A model generated the notes under the pieces. It did not search any database and was not told the DNA's origin. It saw only the letters and a program-made list of their open reading frames with translations. Positions 1-5,260 of a stretch of DNA of 5,260 bases are shown one piece after another (position 1 is the stretch's first letter; each line of letters opens with the position of its first letter). This stretch comes from Oscillospiraceae bacterium (GTDB lineage: Bacteria; Bacillota; Clostridia; Oscillospirales; Acutalibacteraceae): NCBI GenBank assembly GCA_902774165.1, contig CACYHJ010000206.1, forward strand, positions 1-5,260. Reading direction: 5' to 3'. A program made the position numbers and the translations under genes.

Positions 1-1285
<1,285 letters not shown>

Positions 1286-1296
<11 letters not shown>

Positions 1297-1335
1297 TTTG
1301 TCGAGCCGCTGCGCGGCTCGCTGATCAGTATTTAT
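1286..1335 (+). repeat. Interrupted palindrome spanning the dehydratase stop codon
   Basis: The outer arms ATAAATACTGAT (1286-1297) and ATCAGTATTTAT (1324-1335) are perfectly complementary over 12 bp. Inside them, CGAGCCG (1302-1308) and CGGCTCG (1314-1320) form a 7-bp GC stem around the loop CTGCG. Internal loops of 4 and 3 nt (TTGT, CTG) separate the two stems. The TGA stop (1294-1296) and the preceding two codons are in the left outer arm. The right arm ends exactly where the GTGAAAW array begins. It could act as a transcription terminator or RNA-stabilising hairpin, but no U-tract follows, so it is not a canonical intrinsic terminator. The pairing is read directly; the role is inferred. 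Confidence 0.85.
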
Positions 1336-1426
1336 GTGAAAAGTGAAATGTGAAAAGTGAAAAGTGAAAAGTGAAATGTGAAAAGTGAAATGTGAAATGT
1401 GACATGTAAAATGTGAAATGTAAAAT
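1336..1426 (+). repeat. Tandem heptamer array GTGAAAW, 13 units
   Basis: Thirteen consecutive 7-nt units fill 91 bp without a gap. The first nine are GTGAAAA or GTGAAAT. The last four drift (GTGACAT, GTAAAAT, GTGAAAT, GTAAAAT), so decay is towards the 3' end. The tract is AT-rich, in sharp contrast with the GC-rich genes on both sides. The unit length is not a multiple of three, there is no gene here, and reverse-frame translation only gives a periodic His/Phe/Thr peptide. It is intergenic repeat DNA of unknown function. Confidence 0.95.
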
Positions 1427-1440
1427 GAAAAAAGCAGCAA

Positions 1441-1470
1441 CATCTCACATCTCTCATTTTCACATCTCAC
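1441..1470 (-). repeat. Short block of GTGAAAA/GTGAGAT heptamers in reverse orientation
   Basis: Read on the minus strand, this stretch contains GTGAGAT, GTGAAAA and further GTGAGAT-like words at about 7-nt spacing, with one irregular step. It is therefore a degenerate inverted counterpart of the array at 1336-1426. The 14-nt interval 1427-1440 (A-rich, then GCAGCAAC) separates the two. In a transcript, TTTTCAC and CATTTTCAC could pair with many of the upstream units in different registers. Confidence 0.6.
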
Positions 1471-1473
1471 TGA

Positions 1474-1504
1474 ACTCCTGATTTGCGTCCCGCAAATCAG
1501 GAGT
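1474..1504 (+). repeat. Perfect 14-bp hairpin in the leader of the sugar transferase gene
   Basis: ACTCCTGATTTGCG (1474-1487) and CGCAAATCAGGAGT (1491-1504) are perfectly complementary around a 3-nt loop TCC. The stem ends 3 nt before the Shine-Dalgarno sequence of the next gene (AAAGGA, 1508-1513). No U-run follows, so a standard intrinsic terminator is unlikely. Possible roles are a leader RNA structure protecting the mRNA 5' end, an attenuator-like element, or simply the closing element of the repeat block. It shares the word CTGATTTG with the left arm of the palindrome at 1286-1335 (1293-1300 and 1478-1485). Confidence 0.85.
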
Positions 1505-1507
1505 CGG

Positions 1508-1513
1508 AAAGGA
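1508..1513 (+). promoter_or_regulatory. Shine-Dalgarno sequence of the sugar transferase gene
   Basis: AAAGGA lies 6 nt before the ATG at 1520 and fixes that start. The spacer TCCTCC itself resembles an anti-Shine-Dalgarno sequence, and AGGATCCT (1510-1517) is self-complementary. No convincing promoter (-35/-10 pair) could be picked out of the repetitive DNA upstream. Confidence 0.7.
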
Positions 1514-1519
1514 TCCTCC

Positions 1520-2146
1520 ATGACCTACAAAACCGTCAAACGAATCATCGACATTGCCGGGTCCGCCGCGCTTCTTGCGGCGGGCGCGGTGCCGCTTGCC
1601 GCGACGGCGGCGCTGGTGCGGCTGGACTCCCCCGGCCCGGCGATCTTCCGACAGACCCGGCTCGGGCTGGACGGCAAGCCCTTTACCATGTATAAATTCC
1701 GCTCCATGCGCGTGGGCGCGGAGCACACCGGCAGCGGCGTATATTCCATGCGCGGGGACCCGCGGGTGACCCGCGTGGGCGCGATCCTGCGCAGAACCAG
1801 CGTCGACGAGCTGCCGCAGCTGGTCAACATCCTCAAAGGCGACATGAGCTTTATCGGCCCCCGGCCGGTGCTGACCTATCATCCCTGGCCGTATGAGGAG
1901 TACTCGCAGGAACAGAAAAAGCGGTTCACCGTGCGGCCGGGCGTCACCGGCTGGGCGCAGGTCAACGGAAGAAAAACCGCCATGTGGGACGAGCGGCTGA
2001 AGTACGACGTCGAATACGCCGAGCATCTTTCCCTGCGGTTCGATCTGAAAATTCTCGCGCGCACCGTCCGTGAGGTTCTTTCCGCGGGAGATAACGAAAA
2101 CGAGGGCGAAACCGTCGCGCCTCAGAGGATAACGCAGGATGCTTGA
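1520..2146 (+). CDS. Undecaprenyl-phosphate sugar-1-phosphate transferase (bacterial sugar transferase family)
   Basis: This 208-residue protein belongs to the monotopic phosphoglycosyl transferases (PglC / WcaJ C-terminal domain). They move a sugar-1-phosphate from a UDP-sugar to undecaprenyl phosphate at the inner face of the cytoplasmic membrane, the first committed step of capsule or glycan assembly. KRIIDI (7-12) leads into one hydrophobic segment (about 9-33, Pro25 inside), the likely re-entrant helix. Next come SPGPAIFRQTRLG and FRSM (to residue 63). The Asp-Glu catalytic dyad is D96-E97 in SVDELPQL, followed by FIGPRP (111-116) and RPGVTGWAQVNGR (139-151). The length fits the short catalytic-core form, without the extra N-terminal membrane domain of WcaJ. 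The last 20 residues are hydrophilic and atypical. The gene overlaps the next by 8 nt and opens the four-gene unit. Sugar specificity (HexNAc derivative or hexose) cannot be read; the adjacent dehydratase makes a 6-deoxy-HexNAc derivative plausible. Confidence 0.95.
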   Translation: MTYKTVKRIIDIAGSAALLAAGAVPLAATAALVRLDSPGPAIFRQTRLGLDGKPFTMYKFRSMRVGAEHTGSGVYSMRGDPRVTRVGAILRRTSVDELPQLVNILKGDMSFIGPRPVLTYHPWPYEEYSQEQKKRFTVRPGVTGWAQVNGRKTAMWDERLKYDVEYAEHLSLRFDLKILARTVREVLSAGDNENEGETVAPQRITQDA

Positions 2147-2957
2147 GTATATGTATATTACCGGCGATCCGGCGGTGGCGGAGATCGCCGAGGACGCGGG
2201 TGTGGACGAGATTTTCGTCGACCTGGAGAAACGGGGCAAGGAACAGCGGCAGCACGGGCTCAACACGGTCAAATCCGACCATACGGTCGAAAACGCCGCC
2301 GCCATCCGCGCCGTGCTGAAAAAGGCGCGGCTGCTGGTGCGCGTCAACCCCCTGTGGGAGGGCTCCGCGCGGGAGATCGACGCGGTGATCGCCGCCGGGG
2401 CGGACGTGGTCATGCTCCCCTACTTCAAAACCGAGGACGAGGTCCGGACCTTTCTCAGTCTGTGCCGCGGCCGGGCCGAGGCCCGTCTGCTGGTGGAGAC
2501 GACAGAGGCCGTCGCCTGTCTTGACCGGATTCTCAGGCTTCCCGGCGTGGGCAGCATCCACGTCGGGCTGAACGACCTGCACCTTGAGATGAAAAAGAAA
2601 TTCATGTTTGAGCTGCTGTGCGACGGCACCGTCGAACAGATCCGGGAGAAGTGCCGCGGCAGCGGCGTTTCCTGGGGCTTCGGCGGCGTCGCGTCCCTCG
2701 GGCAGGGGATGCTGCCGGCGGAACATATTCTTGCGGAGCATTACCGGCTCGGCTCCTCCCGGGTGATTCTGTCCCGCAGCTTCTGCGACGTCGAAAACCA
2801 TTCGGATCTTGACGAGGTGCGCCGCATCTTTACCGACGGCGTCGCAAAAATGCGCGGCTATGAGGAATTTCTCAGCCGTCAGGGGGCGGCGTTTTTCGAG
2901 GAAAACCGGCAGAAAACCGCACAGATCGTAAAAACCATCGCGGAGGGAATGCAATGA
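2139..2957 (+). CDS. HpcH/HpaI aldolase / citrate lyase family protein
   Basis: This 272-residue TIM-barrel protein is of the HpcH/HpaI (class II, metal-dependent, pyruvate-type aldolase) and CitE superfamily. Members cleave or form C-C bonds between pyruvate-like enolates or acetyl groups and an aldehyde or keto acid. Visible hallmarks, in order, are GVDEIFVDLE (21-30), LVRVNP with Arg68, AGADVVMLP (86-94), LLVETTEAV with Glu120, and GLNDLHLEM with Asp146. Glu120 and Asp146 are spaced as are the two metal ligands of E. coli HpaI. The Glu-His of the HpaI active site appears here as Glu30-Lys31, followed by a longer loop (KRGKEQRQHG). It therefore belongs to a divergent subfamily and the substrate is unknown. 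GAGGA at 2125-2129 supports the ATG at 2139; a second in-frame ATG at 2151 is less likely. It overlaps the upstream gene by 8 nt and the downstream gene by 4 nt (ATGA), so the products are probably translationally coupled. Confidence 0.88.
   Translation: MLEYMYITGDPAVAEIAEDAGVDEIFVDLEKRGKEQRQHGLNTVKSDHTVENAAAIRAVLKKARLLVRVNPLWEGSAREIDAVIAAGADVVMLPYFKTEDEVRTFLSLCRGRAEARLLVETTEAVACLDRILRLPGVGSIHVGLNDLHLEMKKKFMFELLCDGTVEQIREKCRGSGVSWGFGGVASLGQGMLPAEHILAEHYRLGSSRVILSRSFCDVENHSDLDEVRRIFTDGVAKMRGYEEFLSRQGAAFFEENRQKTAQIVKTIAEGMQ
2942..2947 (+). promoter_or_regulatory. Shine-Dalgarno sequence of the dehydrogenase gene inside the aldolase ORF
   Basis: GGAGGG lies 6 nt before the ATG at 2954, within the last codons of the aldolase gene. 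With the ATGA stop/start overlap it supports coupled translation and fixes the dehydrogenase start. Confidence 0.75.
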
Positions 2958-3847
2958 ACCTTCTGATCACCGGGGCGTTTCCGGCGACGGCGGCGCAGCT
3001 CGCCGAATTTGAGGCGCACGGCTTCCGCGTCGACCTGCAGGCGGACGAGCGCGAAAAGACCGCGAACCCGGAAAAATATAACGCGGTTATCTGCAACGCG
3101 CTCTTTTTATATAATGATATCCGCTCGTTTTCGTCCCTGCGGACGATCCAGCTCACCAGCGCCGGGCGCGACCGTCTGCCGGAGGAAGAGATCGGCAAAC
3201 GGGGAATCACCGTCTATACCGCGGGGAACGCGTACAGCGTCCCGATGGCGGAATGGGCGGTGTTCAGCCTGCTCAGCATCTATAAAAACGCGCGTTTCCT
3301 GCAGGAGCACCGGGGCGAATGGGTCAAAAACCGGAGCGTCGGCGAGCTGTACGGCAAAAACGCCGCGATTTTCGGCTTCGGCAACGCGGGGGAAGAAACC
3401 GCGAAGCGTCTGAAGGCCTTCGGCTGCCGCGTGACGGCGGTGGACCGCAGGGAGATCGTCTCCCCTTACGCGGATGAATACATTCCCGCCCGGGACGCGG
3501 CGCGGGCGCTGCGGAAGGCGGATATTCTTGTGATCTCCATGCCGCTGACAGGGGAAACCGAGCGGTTTTTCGACAAAGAAAAGCTGTCGCTGTGCAAGGA
3601 TACCGCCGCCATCGTCAACATCGCCCGCGGCAGGCTGATCGACGAGGCTGCGCTGACCGACGAGCTGCGCCGGGGGCGTTTTCTCGGCGCGGCGCTCGAC
3701 GTGTTCGAAACCGAACCGCTGCCGCCGGACAGCCCGCTTTACACGCTGAAAAACGTCTATCTCTCCCCCCACAACAGCTTCGTCGGCGAGGGAAACGGGG
3801 CGCGGCTGTTCGGGATCATCCGAAAAAACCTTTTTGCGGAGGCGTGA
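2954..3847 (+). CDS. D-isomer-specific 2-hydroxyacid dehydrogenase, NAD-dependent
   Basis: This 297-residue cytosolic enzyme is of the D-2-hydroxyacid dehydrogenase family (relatives of SerA, D-lactate and glycerate/hydroxypyruvate reductases). It interconverts a 2-keto acid and its D-2-hydroxy acid. The substrate domain is residues 1 to about 98 plus the C-terminus. The inserted NAD domain carries GFGNAG (141-146) followed by AVDRR. The acidic Asp164 there suggests NAD rather than NADP. The catalytic triad is complete: Arg225 in NIARGRLID, Glu254 in DVFETEPL, and His273 in SPHNS. The Arg-to-Glu spacing (29) matches PHGDH. It is slightly shorter than the usual 310-330 residues and has a very short C-terminus; no regulatory domain is present. 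The 4-nt overlap with the aldolase gene points to a joint pathway, probably acting on a 2-keto acid made or used by the aldolase. Family is sure; substrate is unknown. Confidence 0.92.
   Translation: MNLLITGAFPATAAQLAEFEAHGFRVDLQADEREKTANPEKYNAVICNALFLYNDIRSFSSLRTIQLTSAGRDRLPEEEIGKRGITVYTAGNAYSVPMAEWAVFSLLSIYKNARFLQEHRGEWVKNRSVGELYGKNAAIFGFGNAGEETAKRLKAFGCRVTAVDRREIVSPYADEYIPARDAARALRKADILVISMPLTGETERFFDKEKLSLCKDTAAIVNIARGRLIDEAALTDELRRGRFLGAALDVFETEPLPPDSPLYTLKNVYLSPHNSFVGEGNGARLFGIIRKNLFAEA
3838..3842 (+). promoter_or_regulatory. Shine-Dalgarno sequence deciding the GT4 start
   Basis: GGAGG lies 6 nt before the ATG at 3849. An upstream in-frame TTG at 3834 would place the start before this site and inside the preceding gene, so ATG 3849 is preferred. 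Confidence 0.8.
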
Positions 3848-3848
3848 A

Positions 3849-4997
3849 ATGAAAAAAATCTGCATCGTCACCACCATGTCAAGCTCCATCGACAACTGGA
3901 TCAAGCCCTTTCTGCCTTATTATCACAGAGAGGGCTTTGAGATCTGCGTCGTGTCAAATATGACGCCGGAATACAAAGCGGCGCTCGAAAAGGAGTTCCC
4001 CTTCGTCCGCGCGTTTTCCGTGGGCATGCCCCGTGGCGCGGATCCCGTCGGGACGCTGCGCTCGATCCCTGCGCTGTACCGGATCTTCCGGAAAGAACGG
4101 CCGGACCTGCTGCAGTATTCCACGCCCAACGCGTCCTTTTACAGCGCCGTCGCGGGATTCCTCGCCCGGGTCCCCGTGCGGCTCTACTGCCAGTGGGGCA
4201 TGGTTTTCGTCTCCTGTACCGGCGCGAAACGCGCGGTGTTCAAAACGCTTGAAAAAATCACCTGCCGCCTTTCCACCCACGTGCAGCCCGACTCCTTCGG
4301 CAACCTGAATTTCTGCCGGAAGCTCGGGTTTTACGATGAGAAAAAGAGCTCCGTGATCTGGAACGGCAGCGCGAAGGGCGTCAACCTCGAAAAATTCGAT
4401 ATCGAAAAGAAACCGCAGTGGCGGCGGGAGATCCGGGAGCAGTACGGCATCGGTGAGGACGAAAAGGTCCTCTGCTTCGTCGGCAGGCTCGGCAGGGACA
4501 AGGGCTGCAACGAGCTGTTTGCCGCGTTCCGGGCGCTGTCCGCGGACCACCCGGAGCTGAAGCTGCTGTTCGTGGGGCCCATCGAAAAGGAAGATACCAT
4601 CGAAGATCTCGGATATTTTGAATCGGAGGACCGGATCGTCAAAACCGGCCGCGTGCCCGACGTGGAGCGGTATCTCGCCGCGGCGGACCTCTTTCTCCTC
4701 CCCAGCTACCGGGAGGGCTTCGGCATGTCGGTGGCGGAGGCGGAAGCCATGGGCCTGCCCGTGATCGTCTCCGATATCCCCGGCCCGACGGACGCGATGA
4801 AAGAGGGCGAAACGGGGCTTGTGATCCCGGTGAAGGACGCGGAGGCGATCCGCTCGGCGGTCGAAACGCTGCTGAAGGACCCTGCCGAGGCCGAGGCCAT
4901 GGGCGCGCGGGGGCGCAGGTTCGCCGTCGAAGCCTTTGACAGTAAGATATTTGCGGAAAAACTGATGCAAAGCCGCCTCGAACTGCTCGGGCAGTGA
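3849..4997 (+). CDS. Glycosyltransferase family 4 (GT-B fold) protein
   Basis: This 382-residue retaining glycosyltransferase probably adds a sugar from a nucleotide-sugar donor to the growing undecaprenyl-linked glycan on the cytoplasmic side of the membrane. The N-terminal acceptor domain (1 to about 190) begins with KKICIVTT and contains STPNASFYSAVAGF (91-104) and RLYCQWGMVF (111-120), as in capsule GT4 enzymes. The C-terminal Rossmann domain has FVGRLGRDKG (210-219), whose Arg213 and Lys218 would contact the donor phosphates. It then has LLPSYREGFGMSVAEAEAMGLPVI with the EX7E motif (Glu289 and Glu297). Length is normal for the family. The start at ATG 3849 lies 1 nt after the previous stop and 6 nt after GGAGG. 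No signal peptide or transmembrane helix is evident; membrane association would be peripheral. Donor and acceptor cannot be assigned from sequence. It is the last gene of the compact unit before a repeat-rich spacer. Confidence 0.94.
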   Translation: MKKICIVTTMSSSIDNWIKPFLPYYHREGFEICVVSNMTPEYKAALEKEFPFVRAFSVGMPRGADPVGTLRSIPALYRIFRKERPDLLQYSTPNASFYSAVAGFLARVPVRLYCQWGMVFVSCTGAKRAVFKTLEKITCRLSTHVQPDSFGNLNFCRKLGFYDEKKSSVIWNGSAKGVNLEKFDIEKKPQWRREIREQYGIGEDEKVLCFVGRLGRDKGCNELFAAFRALSADHPELKLLFVGPIEKEDTIEDLGYFESEDRIVKTGRVPDVERYLAAADLFLLPSYREGFGMSVAEAEAMGLPVIVSDIPGPTDAMKEGETGLVIPVKDAEAIRSAVETLLKDPAEAEAMGARGRRFAVEAFDSKIFAEKLMQSRLELLGQ

Positions 4998-5020
4998 GCG
5001 CGCACGGCGCTTCGCTGCCG
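4997..5020 (+). other. GC-rich hairpin region right after the GT4 stop codon
   Basis: Two mutually exclusive short stems are possible. AGCGC (4997-5001) can pair with GCGCT (5007-5011). Alternatively CGGCG (5005-5009) can pair with TGCCG (5016-5020), with one G-U pair. Neither is followed by a U-run. The second stem abuts the GGGTGYY array. It may serve as a weak 3' end hairpin or terminator, or be part of the repeat element. Confidence 0.4.
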
Positions 5021-5103
5021 GGTGTTGGGTGTTGGGTGCCGGGTGCCGGGTGCTGGGTGCCGGGTGTTGGGTGCCGGGTGTTGGGTGCCGGGTGTTGGGT
5101 GCT
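5020..5103 (+). repeat. Tandem heptamer array GGGTGYY, 12 units
   Basis: Twelve perfect-length 7-nt units with no gap. The final two bases run TT, TT, CC, CC, CT, CC, TT, CC, TT, CC, TT, CT. From 5055 to 5096 the units alternate CC and TT, giving three exact copies of a 14-nt unit. Every unit starts with GGG, so the + strand (and the 3' end of the operon transcript) has 12 G-tracts separated by 4 nt, which meets the usual G-quadruplex pattern. The tract is non-coding; the minus strand reads as a periodic Pro/His/Thr peptide only because of the repeat. Confidence 0.95.
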
Positions 5104-5125
5104 TGAGAGATAAGATCCAATACTC

Positions 5126-5146
5126 TTCTCCCTTCTCCCTCTCTGC
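5126..5146 (+). repeat. Short TTCTCCC heptamer run in a polypyrimidine tract
   Basis: TTCTCCC occurs twice back to back (5126-5132, 5133-5139), followed by a degenerate third unit TCTCTGC (5140-5146). The tract is almost pure pyrimidine on the + strand. With so few units this could be chance, but it keeps the same 7-nt period as the neighbouring arrays. The preceding interval 5104-5125 shows nothing recognisable. Confidence 0.5.
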
Positions 5147-5260
5147 ACTCGCGCCGCAGGCGCATACGAATCACGAATCACGAATCACGAATACAGCACT
5201 CGCGCCGCAGGCGCATACGAATCACGAATCACGAATCACGAATCACGAATTACGAATACA
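5145..5260 (+). repeat. Composite repeat: GC hairpin plus CGAATCA heptamers, two copies, open at window end
   Basis: A 22-nt block (5145-5166 and again, identical, 5196-5217) contains the hairpin GCGCC-GCA-GGCGC. Each block is followed by CGAATCA heptamers and closed by the octamer CGAATACA. Copy 1 has three heptamers (5167-5187) and is 51 nt long. Copy 2 has four CGAATCA and one CGAATTA (5218-5252), then CGAATACA ends exactly at 5260. The inner heptamer number therefore varies between copies, and a third block may begin just outside the window. Confidence 0.93.

Noticed and set aside
1399..1426. Promoter -10-like words (TAAAAT) in the array
   Set aside because: They recur every 7-14 nt as part of the repeat and no matching -35 element at proper spacing could be chosen.
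1474..1504. Intrinsic terminator
   Set aside because: The stem is strong but is followed by CGGAAAGG, the start of a ribosome binding site, instead of a U-run on either strand.
1460..2954. Minus-strand frames opposite the sugar transferase and aldolase genes
   Set aside because: They are high-GC shadow frames without recognisable motifs; the + strand genes here have complete family signatures.
3834..3848. TTG start for the GT4 gene
   Set aside because: It lies upstream of the GGAGG site, overlaps the previous gene, and adds MRRRE before a normal family N-terminus; ATG 3849 fits better.
3954..5174. Minus-strand frame of about 400 codons, and another at 4639-5181, with Pro/Thr/His repeats
   Set aside because: They are antisense to the well-supported GT4 gene. 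The repeat peptide comes from the GGGTGYY array, and a 7-nt repeat without stops naturally opens all frames.
5145..5260. CRISPR array
   Set aside because: The identical 22-nt blocks are separated by simple CGAATCA repeats rather than unique spacers, and no cas gene is present.

Overview
The window is part of a bacterial cell-surface polysaccharide (capsule, exopolysaccharide or glycan) biosynthesis locus. All genes lie on the + strand. The coding DNA is GC-rich with GC-ending codons. Starts are preceded by strong GGAGG-type Shine-Dalgarno sequences, and genes are packed with overlaps or 1-nt gaps. This suits a GC-rich Firmicute, for example a gut clostridial lineage related to Oscillospirales/Ruminococcaceae. 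That placement is an inference from style and protein flavour, because no marker gene is present.

Layout. Positions 1-1296 hold the 3' part of a large membrane-type UDP-N-acetylhexosamine 4,6-dehydratase (CapD/PglF/WbpM type), with its start upstream of the window. Positions 1297-1519 are a non-coding spacer. It contains a long interrupted palindrome that includes the dehydratase stop codon, 13 tandem heptamers of type GTGAAAW, a short block of related heptamers in the opposite orientation, and a perfect 14-bp hairpin just before a ribosome binding site. Positions 1520-4997 are a tightly packed four-gene unit: an undecaprenyl-phosphate sugar-1-phosphate transferase, a HpcH/HpaI-type aldolase, a D-2-hydroxyacid dehydrogenase and a GT4 glycosyltransferase. 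Positions 4998-5260 are a second repeat-filled spacer. It holds 12 GGGTGYY heptamers, a short TTCTCCC heptamer run, and two copies of a composite unit made of a GC hairpin plus CGAATCA heptamers. The last array probably continues past the window.

How the genes may work together. The dehydratase supplies a 4-keto-6-deoxy sugar nucleotide. The sugar transferase loads the first sugar phosphate onto undecaprenyl phosphate at the membrane, and the GT4 enzyme extends the lipid-linked oligosaccharide. The aldolase and the dehydrogenase are translationally coupled between them. They could make, or turn over, a 2-keto acid and its D-2-hydroxy acid as an unusual building block or substituent of the glycan; this is inference.

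The most unusual feature is that both spacers are built from short tandem repeats of the same 7-nt period but four unrelated sequences, each next to a short GC-rich hairpin. This looks like a genome-wide intergenic repeat system, reminiscent of the heptameric short tandem repeats described in heterocystous cyanobacteria, here in what appears to be a Firmicute.
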